A stretch of 64,000 nt of DNA from Hominisplanchenecus murintestinalis (GCA_004793585.1 SRZB01000009.1:23722-87721), one strand, 5' to 3'; counted from the first letter of the stretch, positions 25,901 through 35,290 are shown. Translations and numbers: made by a program. Notes: a model not told the origin generated them from the letters alone.

Positions 25901-27797
25901 CTTTCCGCCATTCATTTTCGCCCCAGAACGGCATAGAATAAGACATCGTACAGTAGTTATACGCATAACGTGCCGGAACTTTACATTCCTTGTGTACTTT
26001 CTCTCCCACCGGAACAACTGCTTCCGGCATTTTAACCTGATTCCCCACCTGGCTAATCATCACATTGCAGTAATATTTCAGATAATGGTTCAGCCCGCTG
26101 GCCAGAGAGACGCCGTCATTCCCGGTAATCTTAACCTTACCGTCCCCGGTATCTTCAATATCATAATAGTCATATGTCCCCGGTTCACCTACTTCAAACG
26201 TAAACCAGTCCACATAGGCTTCACCAATATTCCGACGGATGATTCCTCTTACTTCGTCAATCGTGTCCTGTACGGTTATCGGCTGGTTGTACGCAGATTC
26301 TTCCCACGATTCCGGCGGGGTAAACTCTGCCGCGTGAGCTTCCCCTGCCTTTTCCCCTTTTATGCGCACTTCGTTTAAAACAGCCTTCGTACCTACAGAA
26401 TTGTATTCTAAAAGTACGCGCACACTGCTTGCCTTCACGCCGTCTGCCTGATAGATTTCCCCTTCTTCCGGGCAAGGTTCTTTGCTTGTCTTTTCCGCCA
26501 GCTTGGAATAATTTTGTCCATCATTGCTGTAATACAGGGAATACTGAGAATATCCGTTTGACGGCATATAAATCTCAATTTCAGACAGGCTGTATTCACC
26601 GCCCAGCCCGATGTCCACATAAGCGGGGTACTGCTTCGCACTCCAGGTATTTTCTGTATTTCCGTCCACAATCCTGCCTACGGTATCCTGGTCATAATTT
26701 GCATGGAGGTCTTCACTGCCCCAGGCAATATTTTCTATATCCCCTTCTGCAAGCGCCGCCTTATTAGCAAGGAGCTGAAACTCTGCAAGCTGCGGAATGC
26801 TGTTCTTTGCCGCAGCATTCTCTGCCGTAAAGACTGCTTTCAGCATGTGGTACTCCACTTCTTTCGCGTTTATTCCCTCCAGCTCGCTTACCGTAATCTC
26901 CTTCCGGCTGCTTCCTGCCTGCGTTCCAATCGTACCTGAAGCTATCTGTGCATATTCAGAACTCCGGCGTTTCTTTCCCAAAATCGTATAACCGTATACA
27001 GCGCCGGAAGTATCTTCTTTCATGGCAAGGACAAACTGGCGGATTTTCTGGTCTACATCCAGTTTCACTTCCACAAAAGGCAGCGTCCCGTTTTCTGTCT
27101 CAATCACACTGAAATTCTTCGTATGCAGAGCCGCATATGTATCAAACTTCCCGTCTGCCGCATTTTTCTTTTCTGCCGACGCATTCACACTCGCTTCCAG
27201 GGAAACTTCTCCTCTGCTCACTGCAATATTTTCCAGCTCTACAACTTCTTCCGCATCCTGGTCAATATAAATTTCTGCCTCTGTAACTGCCGGCCAGAAC
27301 TGACCTGCCGCGCCGTCTGTAAGCGGCCTGTCAAGCGTCACATACAAATGGGACATTGCCTGAGGTACATCAAATACAAACTCATATCCCTCGCTTAACG
27401 TTGCCGTCTTTTCTGACCCCGGCACATCTGCCAAATCACTAACGACTCCATTTAGCGCATATTTCATCTTTACATCCATGCTGCGGTTCGAATGGCTCTC
27501 AAATTTCAACACGACCTTTTTCACGCACTTCGTATTTGCCGCCGGCAATGCAAATTCAATCGTACATGGCCACTTGGCTCCATCGTTTATCCACATGGTA
27601 TCCGTACTCCCATCTACCATATTGGATGCCGGCTTTCCGTTCTGTTCACTTGGCACAGTAATCTTGCAGTCTGCCGCGATATTTTCCAGCGCGCCCGCCG
27701 CTTCTCCATCCGCCAGCGCTGTCACCGGAACTGCCGTAAATATCATCAGGCATGCCGTCAGAATACCCACCGCCCGTTTCCATAGTTCTTGTCTCAT
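22926..27797 (-). CDS. Secreted GH89 alpha-N-acetylglucosaminidase, multimodular
   Basis: A 1623-residue exported enzyme; ATG 27797 follows AAGGGGG. After the signal peptide come three discoidin/CBM32-like regions (about 40-500) and then the GH89 (NAGLU-type) domain (about 510-1250). The catalytic acids are in VTAQEEVWRQ (Glu652 or 653) and DPFHEGGNTG (Glu799), matching the paired glutamates of the Clostridium perfringens enzyme. Three FIVAR repeats follow (about 1246-1440), each with the pattern YTPESWKAYQTAL. A Pro/Gly linker leads to a basic BspA-type leucine-rich tail (about 1480-1623). It should remove terminal alpha-linked GlcNAc, as found capping gastric mucin O-glycans. There is no LPXTG signal; the cationic tail may retain it on the wall. 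It is monocistronic with its own promoter. Confidence 0.92.
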   Translation of the reverse strand: MRQELWKRAVGILTACLMIFTAVPVTALADGEAAGALENIAADCKITVPSEQNGKPASNMVDGSTDTMWINDGAKWPCTIEFALPAANTKCVKKVVLKFESHSNRSMDVKMKYALNGVVSDLADVPGSEKTATLSEGYEFVFDVPQAMSHLYVTLDRPLTDGAAGQFWPAVTEAEIYIDQDAEEVVELENIAVSRGEVSLEASVNASAEKKNAADGKFDTYAALHTKNFSVIETENGTLPFVEVKLDVDQKIRQFVLAMKEDTSGAVYGYTILGKKRRSSEYAQIASGTIGTQAGSSRKEITVSELEGINAKEVEYHMLKAVFTAENAAAKNSIPQLAEFQLLANKAALAEGDIENIAWGSEDLHANYDQDTVGRIVDGNTENTWSAKQYPAYVDIGLGGEYSLSEIEIYMPSNGYSQYSLYYSNDGQNYSKLAEKTSKEPCPEEGEIYQADGVKASSVRVLLEYNSVGTKAVLNEVRIKGEKAGEAHAAEFTPPESWEESAYNQPITVQDTIDEVRGIIRRNIGEAYVDWFTFEVGEPGTYDYYDIEDTGDGKVKITGNDGVSLASGLNHYLKYYCNVMISQVGNQVKMPEAVVPVGEKVHKECKVPARYAYNYCTMSYSMPFWGENEWRKELDWLALNGVNLVLDVTAQEEVWRQFLGRLGYTHQEAKDYIAGPAYYAWAYMANLTGFGGPVHDSWFGERTELARKNHLIMRKLGMQPVLQGYSGMVPVDIKNVASGEYALGDNDVITQGGWCSFQRPYMLRTTNDAYDKYAALFYECQKNVFGDISDYYATDPFHEGGNTGYMDVSAMSRKVLASMMEYNPDAVWVIQSWQGNPTNGLLNGLEGNREHALVLDLYAEKTPHWNETNPGSYGGGNFGGTPFVYCMLNNFGGRMGLHGHMDNIVKGVADAMNNSGYMEGLGIAPEGSQNNPVLYDLLFETVWCNDASQPLEKINTADWLKKYVRRRYGAESENAYQAMLILENTVYKASLNNLGQGAPESYINARPATGINAASTWGNAVISYDMAELERAARLLLEDYDTLKDSDGYRYDLADILKQVLSNKSQGIHRQMVNALEARNLEQFTEKSNEFLTLIDKVDKVLSSRKEFLLGTWVESAKALAENADDFTEDLYEFNAKALITTWGGYPQAESGGLKDYSNRQWAGLTRDFYKQRWSMWIEKQKAELAGNSAANINWFEFEWAWARANTIYRTEASGADLWALGMDVLREPVTNPPVGVEAAREELLDILSTEGSKGENAYSAESWAPYAEAIQEVRAALKKDGVTAEELQAAKNKLTQASAGLVSVVVASKTELTNYTETLKEKEEEIYTPESWKAYQTALAKVEEVLANPDADRDMVFAAKARLERAVQNLALAPLFSEKAGLESYIDTLAGKAEKDYTPESWKVYAAALEEAKRVLADEGADLETVLEARRKLEEAAGGLRKPEVKPDPAPGPNPEPNPGPSPSPGDPKPPVGDTLPKAGTIYKTKTLEYKVTASSDKVKTVSVQNLKNSKAKAITVPATIKIGKYTYKVTEIAPKAFRKKVKLASVTIGTNVRKIGKNAFEGCKKLKKVTIKSKVLKSVGKQALKGIYKKAKVSVPKKQYKAYVKLFKKAKTAKSVKIVKK

Positions 27798-27867
27798 AGT
27801 TACCCCCTTGCTTCCTTCAATATTCGTGCCCAAAACCCTCGGAAATACATCCTTTAACACTAATTTC

Positions 27868-27896
27868 AGTATAGCAGACGGGAGTCAAATATTCAA
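27868..27896 (-). promoter_or_regulatory. Promoter of the GH89 gene
   Basis: On the minus strand TTGAAT (27896-27891) and TATACT (27873-27868) are separated by exactly 17 bp, about 70 bp before the start codon. Confidence 0.6.
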
Positions 27897-27911
27897 TAGA
27901 TTAGTTTTTCC

Positions 27912-28277
27912 TTACGAAAGCATTCCCCCCAGCATCCCCCCTCCGGCACAGAGCATCAGTGTCGTCAGCATCTGTACAGGCTGCGCTGAAATCCCGTGCT
28001 TCACCGCCAGGGACAAGACAAGCAGGAGTGTAAAATAAATTCCTCCTACCGCAAGCCCCCACAAAAATTTCCTGCTGCCGCATTTCTTCCCTGCAAAAAA
28101 TCCCCCGATAAAGCAGGACAGAAGGTAGACGAGAATAATCCCCACCGATACCTTCCCTTCATCCAGCTCGAACTGGAACAGAAGGAACGTTAAAACCAGC
28201 AGCATCGCAATTGTGATTATGTAGGATACCACCAGTGACTTCAATATAGCCGACATTTTTTTCATACTTACATTCAT
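27912..28277 (-). CDS. TIGR04086-family four-helix membrane protein
   Basis: A 121-residue integral membrane protein with four predicted helices: the first two around SLVVSYIITIAMLLVLTFLL and VGIILVYLLSCFIGGFFAG, the third in WGLAVGGIYFTLLLVLSLAV, and a final glycine-rich one, MLCAGGGMLGGML. This matches the TIGR04086 family seen in sporulating Clostridia; its function is unknown. I use ATG 28277, preceded by GGGAG; an ATG five codons upstream overlaps that site. Its stop lies about 40 bp before the GH89 promoter, so it may read through into that gene. Confidence 0.75.
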   Translation of the reverse strand: MNVSMKKMSAILKSLVVSYIITIAMLLVLTFLLFQFELDEGKVSVGIILVYLLSCFIGGFFAGKKCGSRKFLWGLAVGGIYFTLLLVLSLAVKHGISAQPVQMLTTLMLCAGGGMLGGMLS

Positions 28278-28377
28278 AGCAGCTTCTCCCATTCAAGATT
28301 TGTCCCTTGGAAAAATATATGCCGACCCCCGTATAGTTATTCTCCCCGTCCTTCTGTTTCATCAGGAAAGCCACAGC

Positions 28378-28409
28378 AGGAAGCCCATTTCTCTCCCGCT
28401 GCGGCTTTC
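28378..28409 (-). terminator. Possible terminator after the 28414 lipoprotein gene
   Basis: AAAGCCACAGC and GCTGCGGCTTT pair with one mismatch across an 11-nt or longer loop just downstream of the stop at 28414 (minus strand). The T-run on the minus strand is short. Confidence 0.45.
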
Positions 28410-28413
28410 TTCT

Positions 28414-28833
28414 TTAACGTATCAAAAACTGTACCAGCTCCATTTTTTCATTAAAAGCAATGCTGAATACAATCTCTCCGTTTTCGTAGATTCCTTCTAT
28501 GATAGCCCCTCCATATTTCGTTCCTGCTGCTTTATCTACCGTGCCCACGATATCTACATCCCCCAGCTCTTTAAAAGCGCCGTTCTCTTTCAGCAGCGGG
28601 TCGCAGCTTTCTGTAAACTGTTCCACCGTATTCTTTTCTTTCAGGCTGGCGTCTCCCATATCAATGATTCCCTGATAATCCTTTTCGTTAAACATGCTGA
28701 CTACTTTTTCCGCTTCTTCTCTTACCGCCGTTTCCTCAAAGGAATCCGGAAGTTTCTCTTTCTGGCTGCATCCCGTCAGACACACGATCCCCAGCAGCGC
28801 CAGAACTATGATTGTTCCTATCGTTTTTTTCAT
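28414..28833 (-). CDS. Small lipoprotein, DUF3887-like
   Basis: A 139-residue lipoprotein: signal peptide with lipobox IVCLTGC, then a compact alpha/beta domain (EEAEKVVSMFNEKDYQGIID, IEGIYENGEIVFSIAFNEKM) that resembles DUF3887, an NTF2-like fold often found as single extracellular domains in Firmicutes. ATG 28833 follows GAGAGG. No enzyme motif is visible. It stands between the ribF-like gene and the TIGR04086 gene, all in one direction, but its spacing to each suggests separate transcription. Confidence 0.7.
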   Translation of the reverse strand: MKKTIGTIIVLALLGIVCLTGCSQKEKLPDSFEETAVREEAEKVVSMFNEKDYQGIIDMGDASLKEKNTVEQFTESCDPLLKENGAFKELGDVDIVGTVDKAAGTKYGGAIIEGIYENGEIVFSIAFNEKMELVQFLIR

Positions 28834-28894
28834 TTTTCCCTCTCTTTCTGCGGCGTGTGCCGCCGGCATAATACATAAACTCCCTTTGCTTTCA

Positions 28895-29737
28895 CTATTT
28901 CAGCAGCATCTCTTTTACCTGTTTCAAATCTTTCTGCACCTGCCGCCACACTGCCTCAATTCCGTCAAATTTCCGGATACCCCGAATAAAAGAATGAAAC
29001 TCTGTCATGACTTTTTCCCCATAAATATTTTGGTCAAAATCTGCCAGCATCGTTTCTATCGTGATATCTGAAGAATCATCCACCGAAGGCCGCGTACCTA
29101 CATTGGTCACTCCCGGATACCTCCTGCTCTCCACTTCTGTGCATGTAGCATAGACCCCATTAGGCGGCTTGCGCTTGCTGCCGTATATCTTCAGATTTGC
29201 CGTCGGCATCCCTACGGTGCGCCCCAGCGCTTTGCCATGAACTACTTTTCCCAGCATGATATACGGATGGCCGCATAATGCCGCCACTCCCTCCATATCG
29301 CCCCTGTCCAGGCATTTTGCCACGTCTGCCGCTGTCACAGATTTTCCCTCTGTACACACCATATCTGCTGCTGTCAGCTTTTTCTCCCACGTTTCAAGCC
29401 TCTTCCTGTCCGGACATTCTTTTCCAATTACAAACTGTTCCGCTCCCAGCTCTTCTATAAGAATTTGGGGTATAAATCCTTCCTGCCGGGACAGCTCCAC
29501 AGGCAGAGAGACCAGAACATCCACTCCCATCTTCTCCAAAAGCCAGGCCTTTTCCAGTTCGGTGGTAAGCACATCTTCTGCCTGAAAACAGCTCACTACT
29601 ACCGACTGTCTCCCTGTTTTCCGGCTCTCTTCCACCAATCTTCGAACAACCGCCTGATGTCCCAGATGAATACCGTCAAAGCTGCCAAATGCCACACAAG
29701 TATGTCTCATTTTTTCTATCTTGTCAATATGCTTCAT
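28895..29737 (-). CDS. ribF: Bifunctional riboflavin kinase / FAD synthetase (RibF)
   Basis: A 280-residue protein, slightly short for the family (about 305). The FAD-synthetase nucleotidyltransferase half begins with AFGSFDGIHLGHQ; the riboflavin kinase half shows HGKALGRTVGMPTANL, PNGVYAT and VTNVGTRPSVDDSSDITIET. The enzyme makes FMN and then FAD. The N-terminal domain is divergent beyond the first motif, so the adenylyltransferase activity is less certain than the kinase. GAGG lies 6 nt before ATG 29737. It may be a second RibF, because the usual copy lies near truB/rpsO, which are not here. Confidence 0.85.
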   Translation of the reverse strand: MKHIDKIEKMRHTCVAFGSFDGIHLGHQAVVRRLVEESRKTGRQSVVVSCFQAEDVLTTELEKAWLLEKMGVDVLVSLPVELSRQEGFIPQILIEELGAEQFVIGKECPDRKRLETWEKKLTAADMVCTEGKSVTAADVAKCLDRGDMEGVAALCGHPYIMLGKVVHGKALGRTVGMPTANLKIYGSKRKPPNGVYATCTEVESRRYPGVTNVGTRPSVDDSSDITIETMLADFDQNIYGEKVMTEFHSFIRGIRKFDGIEAVWRQVQKDLKQVKEMLLK

Positions 29738-29766
29738 ATCCGCCTCACTGCCCTGTATATCTGCAA

Positions 29767-29794
29767 GGGGCTGCTGTCGTTACACAGCAGCCCC
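29767..29794 (-). terminator. Hairpin terminator after the foldase gene
   Basis: GGGGCTGCTG (29767-29776) and CAGCAGCCCC (29785-29794) form a perfect 10-bp stem with an 8-nt loop, between the foldase stop (29840) and ribF. The T-run is weak. Confidence 0.6.
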
Positions 29795-29839
29795 AGCTAC
29801 GCGAAATTATAAATTGTTCCTGCTATCTCCTGATATGCC

Positions 29840-31012
29840 TTACTCTGCGGCCGTCTCGCTTTCCGCAGCTGTCTCAGATACCGCCTCTGTTTCGGAAACT
29901 GTCTCTGTCTCGGATGACGCTTCTGTTCCTGAAACTGTTTCCGTCTCAGACGCCCCCTCCGTTCCCTCGCTTCCTGTATCTGCAGCCGTCTCTCCTGACG
30001 CTGCTTCCGTTTCTGTACTCTTTATTTCAAAAGTGTCTGTAAATGTAATTTCATCCAGCAGTTTATCATCCTGGGTAAACTCTGCCGCTTCTTTCCACGC
30101 GTCATACACTTCATTGAACTTGTCTGATTTCCGCTGGGATACGATCGTCTCCTTCTGGCTGTCTGTCGCTTCTCTGTCAAACGTAGACTGCATCTGCGCT
30201 ACATAATACCCATTATCCGCTTCAATCACACTGTCCGCAAATTCGCCGTCTGAAAGACTGTCCACAGCTGTCTTTACTTTCTCATCAATGCTGCCGTTGT
30301 CTGTTCCGTAGGATGTTGTAGTAGCCGACATATTCTCATCAATCGCCTTTACTGCCTCATCCATATCCGTGCCGCCCTTTACTGCATCCAGAACCTGCTG
30401 TGCCTTTTCTTTCTGTGCTGCTTTCTCTTCTTCTGTCATGGACGTTGTATTTCCATCGGCATCCGTAGTATCCGCTGTGCTGAACATCACATACTTCACT
30501 GTCTTCTGTGCCGCTTCCTCATCGGACACCTCTGTGTCTACATCCTTAATAATTGCCGCCTGCATCTTATTCTGAATCAGAGTCAGGGTCAGCATACGCT
30601 CCACTGTCTCCTGGGATGCTGTCATTGCTTTCAGCACATCTTTCTCATTGCTCTCCATGAACTTTGCAGCGGCTTCGGTAATCTTCGCTTTGTCGTCATC
30701 CGTAAGCTCTACGCTATACTCGTCCATATGCTTTTCCAGAATCAGCATCTGTTCCACATTCTCTATGATATTGCTCTTCACCGTAGGGCCATAGCTCGAC
30801 CACATATCCTCACCGAACATGCTGCCGTACATACTCTGCATCCCTGCCTGGTTATAACGCACCATAAAGTTTACCAGCGCATAGTCAATCTTCTCTCCAT
30901 CTAAAGTAGCGACTGCCTTTCCCGCATTGTCTGCGCTGCATCCTGTCACTGTCCCAACCGCCAATCCCAGGCACAGCCCTGCTGCCAGCAGCTTCTTCCC
31001 TATCTTACTCAT
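29840..31012 (-). CDS. PrsA/SurA-like foldase lipoprotein
   Basis: A 390-residue lipoprotein; ATG 31012 follows TAGGAGGAA. The signal peptide ends in the lipobox TVTGCSA. A SurA-type N-domain (LDGEKIDYALVNFMVRYNQA) leads to a PpiC-like core (KYVMFSTADTT, VLDAVKGGTDMDEAVKAI, SLSDGEFADSVIEADNGYYV). The last 60 residues are a low-complexity Ser/Glu/Thr tail of repeated SETETVSE-like units. PrsA-type foldases help exported proteins fold at the membrane-wall interface, which fits the many large secreted enzymes nearby. It is the second such foldase in the window, next to mfd. Confidence 0.85.
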   Translation of the reverse strand: MSKIGKKLLAAGLCLGLAVGTVTGCSADNAGKAVATLDGEKIDYALVNFMVRYNQAGMQSMYGSMFGEDMWSSYGPTVKSNIIENVEQMLILEKHMDEYSVELTDDDKAKITEAAAKFMESNEKDVLKAMTASQETVERMLTLTLIQNKMQAAIIKDVDTEVSDEEAAQKTVKYVMFSTADTTDADGNTTSMTEEEKAAQKEKAQQVLDAVKGGTDMDEAVKAIDENMSATTTSYGTDNGSIDEKVKTAVDSLSDGEFADSVIEADNGYYVAQMQSTFDREATDSQKETIVSQRKSDKFNEVYDAWKEAAEFTQDDKLLDEITFTDTFEIKSTETEAASGETAADTGSEGTEGASETETVSGTEASSETETVSETEAVSETAAESETAAE

Positions 31013-31134
31013 GATAAGTTTCCTCCTAAAAATTGATTCGTTGTCCTTCTTCGAAACACTTCCTTTAGTATAATCCCTTTCCGGTTTTCCCGCAATATTT
31101 TTTCTCAAATTAACACATTTTTCACAAGGATACC

Positions 31135-34100
31135 CTATTTCAGCAGCTTAATTTCCTCCAGAACTTCTTTGACTGTCACGAGTACATCCTCATTGTCCCG
31201 CATCCCCCGCCTCGGCTTCGATAAGCGGAAATACGGCGGCGTATTCATCACGAACGCCAGCCGTCCCCTATACTGCTTTACCAGCAGCTCGATTTTCTTG
31301 GGATCCGCCTGCGCCCGCTCAAACATGGTAAACTTAATCTCATTTCCCCTCTGCGCCACTTCTGTTACCCAAGCGCTGTGAGCCAGAGCTTTTAAATTGG
31401 CTACCGCCAGAAGATTCTGTACAGATTTCGGAGGCTCTCCGAAACGATCTACCAACTCTTCCAGCATATCGTCATACTCTTCTTCGTTTTCAATCGCGGC
31501 AATCCGTTTGTAAATATCAAGCTTCTGCCCCTCATTCTTAATGTACCGTTCCGGAATAAACGCATCGATATCAATGTCTATGGAAGTCTCATATTCTTCC
31601 TCCGGCGTCCGTTCGCCCTTTTCTTCCTTCACAGCTTCGTGGAGCATCTTACAGTAAAGGTCATATCCCACCGCCTCCATGTGCCCGTGCTGCTGGGCTC
31701 CCAGCAGGTTTCCGGCTCCCCGAATTTCCAAATCCCGCATGGCTATCTTAAAGCCGCTCCCCAACTCCGTAAATTCCCGGATAGCATGGAGCCTTTTCTC
31801 CGCTACCTCTTTCAGCATCTTATTTCTCCGGTACATCATGAACGCATAAGCCGTCCGGTTCGAACGCCCCACACGTCCCCGGAGCTGATAGAGCTGAGAC
31901 AAGCCCATATTGTCCGCGTCATGGATAATCATCGTATTGACATTCGAAATATCCAGCCCTGTCTCAATAATCGTCGTAGAAACCAGTACGTCGATTTCTC
32001 CATTAATAAACTCATACATGATTTTTTCCAGTTCACGCTCTTTCATCTGCCCATGTGCAAATGCCACGTTCGCTTCCGGAACCATCTTTGAAACTGCATT
32101 CGTCATTTCCACAATGGTGTTTACCCGATTGTACACATAATATACCTGTCCGCCCCGCGCCAATTCTCTGCTAATAGCTTCCCGCACCATCTCCTCATTG
32201 TACTCCATCACATAGGTCTGAATCGGCATCCTTTCCATAGGCGCTTCTTCCAACACGCTCATATCGCGAATTCCTATCAGACTCATATGGAGCGTTCTCG
32301 GAATGGGCGTGGCCGTCAGCGTGAGCACATCCACATTTTCTTTCAGCTTCTTTATCTTTTCCTTATGCGTAACCCCAAACCGCTGTTCTTCGTCAATCAC
32401 GAGCAGCCCCAGATTCTTAAATTCCACATCGGAAGAAAGGACTCTGTGAGTTCCGATAATAATATCCACCAGTCCCTTCTTTAAATCCGCCAGCGTCTGT
32501 CTTTGCTGTGCCTGAGTGCGGAAACGGCAGAGCAGGTCCACCCGAACCGGAAAATCCTTCATCCGCTGTGCAAACGTGTTATAATGCTGCTGCGCCAGAA
32601 TTGTCGTCGGCACCAGATATACCACCTGCTTGCTCTCCTGCACCGCTTTAAATGCTGCCCGTATAGCAATTTCCGTTTTCCCGTATCCTACATCGCCGCA
32701 GACCAGGCGATCCATGATTTTCCGGCTTTCCATATCCTTTTTTACCGCTTCAATCGCCAAAAGCTGATCTGCCGTCTCTTCAAAAGGAAATGTCTCCTCA
32801 AACTCTCTCTGCCAGACGGTATCCGGTCCGTACTCAAACCCCTGCTGCTCCTGGCGCGCCGCGTAAAGCTTTACCAGATCTTTCGCAATATCTTTGACAG
32901 CGCCCCGCACTTTCGTCTTGGTCTTTCTCCACTCCGGTCCTCCCAGCGTATTAAGCTTTGGCTGCCCGGCATCCTTATCCGCATATTTCTGAATAACATC
33001 CATCTGCGTAGCCAGCACATAGAGCTTGCCTCCCCCCGCATACTCGATTTTCATATAATCTTTGGCTACACGGTCTACCTCCACTTTCTCAATTCCCCGG
33101 TAGACGCCCAGCCCATGATTTTCATGAACCACATAATCGCCCACGGACAGCTCGGAAAAGCTCTGGATTTTCTTTCCCTCATAGGTTTTGCGCTTCTTTT
33201 TTTTCTTCTTTTCCTGCCCGAAAATATCGCTCTCGGATATTACCACAAATTTAATCAGCGGATACTCGTATCCCCTGTTCAATTTTCCATAGCTTACTAA
33301 AATCTCTCCCGGCGCCACTTCCCTGTCCAGATTTTCCGTATAAAAACTGTTCAGTTCTGCATCGCGCAGGTCTGCCGCCAAACGCTCCGCACGGCTTCTC
33401 GAACCGGAAAGCAGTATCACCTGATATCCGTTTTTCTTCCATCTCTGCAAATCCCGGACAAGCATTTCAAAACTATTATTATATGGATTCACGGCCCTCA
33501 CGTCCAGGCTGAACCCAGCCGTCACCTTCCAGGGCTGCCGCGGAGAATCCAACGTACACAGCCCCAGGCAGTGCTGCCGGTTCAGCCGCCCGATTGTCTC
33601 CTGGCACGTATTTAACACGCCTGTCTGCTTCGGAAGCGCATACCCTTTCTCCAAACGGCTTTCCATACTCTCCCTGAACTCCATCTCAATGGCGTTTCCC
33701 TCTTCCATGAGACGGTGGGGCTCATCCAGTACAAACAGGGGCTCCCTCCCTTTACAGTATTCTATCAGGCTCTCTGTTTTCTCATAGAGATAATCCACCA
33801 GCGCATCCATCCCTGCCTCCCATGAAAGCTCTGTCAGCCGCTCCTTTGTCTCTTCCAGCAGCATTTTCAGACGGTGCGCCTCCTCTGTCCGCATTTCCTG
33901 GCGCATCTGCTCATAGGGCTTCTTCACATCTCTTTCCATCCGCTTCACAGCCTTTTGGATGCGCTCCTGATCCGCTATCACCTCTCTTGCAGGATAGATT
34001 GTAATACACTCCAGATTTTCTATGGAACGCTGACTCTCCACATCAAAGCTTCGAATGGAATCCACCTCGTCCCCCCATAGCTCAATACGCACGGGATTCT

Positions 34101-34653
34101 CCTCCGTCAGTGGAAAAATATCCAGAATGCCTCCCCGTGCCGCAAACTGCCCTGCGCTTTCCACCTGCGGCGTATTCTCATATCCCATCGCTGTCAGCTT
34201 CTGTTTGATCGCGTCCACTTCTAACATGCTGTCATTTTTGATAGATAAAATGTTTTTTTTCAGCTCTTCCAGCGGCATTAGATGATCCATACAGCCGCCC
34301 ATAGTGGTGATAATCGTTACCTGCTCTTCCTCGACCAATGCTTTAACCGCCGCCAGCCTCTGCCGGACAATCAGGTTACTGTGAATATCCGCGCTATAAA
34401 AAATCAAGTCCCTGGCCGGATACAGCAGCGCTTTCCTGTCAAAAAAGCGACAGTTCTCATAGATTTCCTTTGCGCGGGATTCGCTGTAAGTCAATACAAT
34501 CTTACAGGGAAAATCTTCTCCTGCCGTATATATGAAATGCGGTTTCTGGGCGTCAATACACCCTGCCACCTGCACGATACCTCTTTTTTTCAGCGATGCT
34601 TTGATTTGCGGAAATTCGCTCAATTTTTCCAATGGCTCTGTAAAAGCTCTCAT
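31135..34653 (-). CDS. mfd: Transcription-repair coupling factor Mfd
   Basis: A 1172-residue SF2 translocase of normal length. The UvrB-like N-terminus (DIFPLTEENPVRIELWGDE) is followed by the RNA-polymerase interaction domain (SVGDYVVHENHGLGVYRGIE). The RecG-type motor has VCGDVGYGKTEIA (Walker A) and LVIDEEQRFGV (DEEQ box), and the C-terminal TRCF domain is present. Mfd removes stalled RNA polymerase and recruits UvrA. A lysine-rich insert (KKKKKRKTY) lies before the interaction domain. The start overlaps the pth stop by 4 bp (ATGA), so the two genes are translationally coupled, the common pth-mfd order. Confidence 0.97.
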   Translation of the reverse strand: MRAFTEPLEKLSEFPQIKASLKKRGIVQVAGCIDAQKPHFIYTAGEDFPCKIVLTYSESRAKEIYENCRFFDRKALLYPARDLIFYSADIHSNLIVRQRLAAVKALVEEEQVTIITTMGGCMDHLMPLEELKKNILSIKNDSMLEVDAIKQKLTAMGYENTPQVESAGQFAARGGILDIFPLTEENPVRIELWGDEVDSIRSFDVESQRSIENLECITIYPAREVIADQERIQKAVKRMERDVKKPYEQMRQEMRTEEAHRLKMLLEETKERLTELSWEAGMDALVDYLYEKTESLIEYCKGREPLFVLDEPHRLMEEGNAIEMEFRESMESRLEKGYALPKQTGVLNTCQETIGRLNRQHCLGLCTLDSPRQPWKVTAGFSLDVRAVNPYNNSFEMLVRDLQRWKKNGYQVILLSGSRSRAERLAADLRDAELNSFYTENLDREVAPGEILVSYGKLNRGYEYPLIKFVVISESDIFGQEKKKKKKRKTYEGKKIQSFSELSVGDYVVHENHGLGVYRGIEKVEVDRVAKDYMKIEYAGGGKLYVLATQMDVIQKYADKDAGQPKLNTLGGPEWRKTKTKVRGAVKDIAKDLVKLYAARQEQQGFEYGPDTVWQREFEETFPFEETADQLLAIEAVKKDMESRKIMDRLVCGDVGYGKTEIAIRAAFKAVQESKQVVYLVPTTILAQQHYNTFAQRMKDFPVRVDLLCRFRTQAQQRQTLADLKKGLVDIIIGTHRVLSSDVEFKNLGLLVIDEEQRFGVTHKEKIKKLKENVDVLTLTATPIPRTLHMSLIGIRDMSVLEEAPMERMPIQTYVMEYNEEMVREAISRELARGGQVYYVYNRVNTIVEMTNAVSKMVPEANVAFAHGQMKERELEKIMYEFINGEIDVLVSTTIIETGLDISNVNTMIIHDADNMGLSQLYQLRGRVGRSNRTAYAFMMYRRNKMLKEVAEKRLHAIREFTELGSGFKIAMRDLEIRGAGNLLGAQQHGHMEAVGYDLYCKMLHEAVKEEKGERTPEEEYETSIDIDIDAFIPERYIKNEGQKLDIYKRIAAIENEEEYDDMLEELVDRFGEPPKSVQNLLAVANLKALAHSAWVTEVAQRGNEIKFTMFERAQADPKKIELLVKQYRGRLAFVMNTPPYFRLSKPRRGMRDNEDVLVTVKEVLEEIKLLK

Positions 34654-35225
34654 CCTTCTACCTTCTTATTATATTCATTCATTGCCGCCTCCATATTGTC
34701 CGTGAGAATTTTAACCACGGCGTCTGCCGCCCGCTCTAAAGAAACATCTACCTTCTCTCTCTCTGCTTTCGAAAAACGGCTCAGCACATAATCAGCCAAA
34801 TCATAGCCCTTCGGCTTTTCTCCCACTCCCACCTTTACCCGCTTAAACGCCTGGCCTCCCAGATGGGCGATAATATTTTTAATTCCATTGTGTCCGCCTG
34901 CGCTCCCTTTCGCCCGCAGCCTGAGCTGTCCCGGTTCCAGGCTGATATCATCATAAATTACAATCAATTCTTCTGTTTCGTCTATCTTATAGAAGTCTAT
35001 GAGCTCTCTTACACTCTCACCACTTAAATTCATAAACGTCTGGGGTTTCGCCAGAACTACCCGGTTCCCCTCTACAATCCCTTTTCCATACAATGCCTTA
35101 TGCTTTTTCGCATCCACACTGATTCCATAACGCTCTGCCAGCACATCAATCGTGTCAAACCCCACATTATGACGGGTATGGGCATACTGTTTGCCCGGAT
35201 TCCCGAGCCCTACGATAATATACAT
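34650..35225 (-). CDS. pth: Peptidyl-tRNA hydrolase
   Basis: A 191-residue enzyme starting MYIIVGLGNPGKQYAHTRHN (Asn and catalytic His of the family), with KPQTFMNLSGESV and the catalytic Asp in VIYDDISLEPG. It frees tRNA from peptidyl-tRNA released by stalled ribosomes. ATG 35225 follows GAAAGGGG; an upstream in-frame extension has no ribosome binding site. It is coupled to mfd downstream. The preceding hisA-like gene ends 65 bp upstream in the same direction, so the three may be co-transcribed. Confidence 0.96.
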   Translation of the reverse strand: MYIIVGLGNPGKQYAHTRHNVGFDTIDVLAERYGISVDAKKHKALYGKGIVEGNRVVLAKPQTFMNLSGESVRELIDFYKIDETEELIVIYDDISLEPGQLRLRAKGSAGGHNGIKNIIAHLGGQAFKRVKVGVGEKPKGYDLADYVLSRFSKAEREKVDVSLERAADAVVKILTDNMEAAMNEYNKKVEG

Positions 35226-35290
35226 ACGTTCCCCTTTCTGACGCATTTGGCTCGCCATGCCGATAAATTTGAAAATTTTCACTCTCAGGC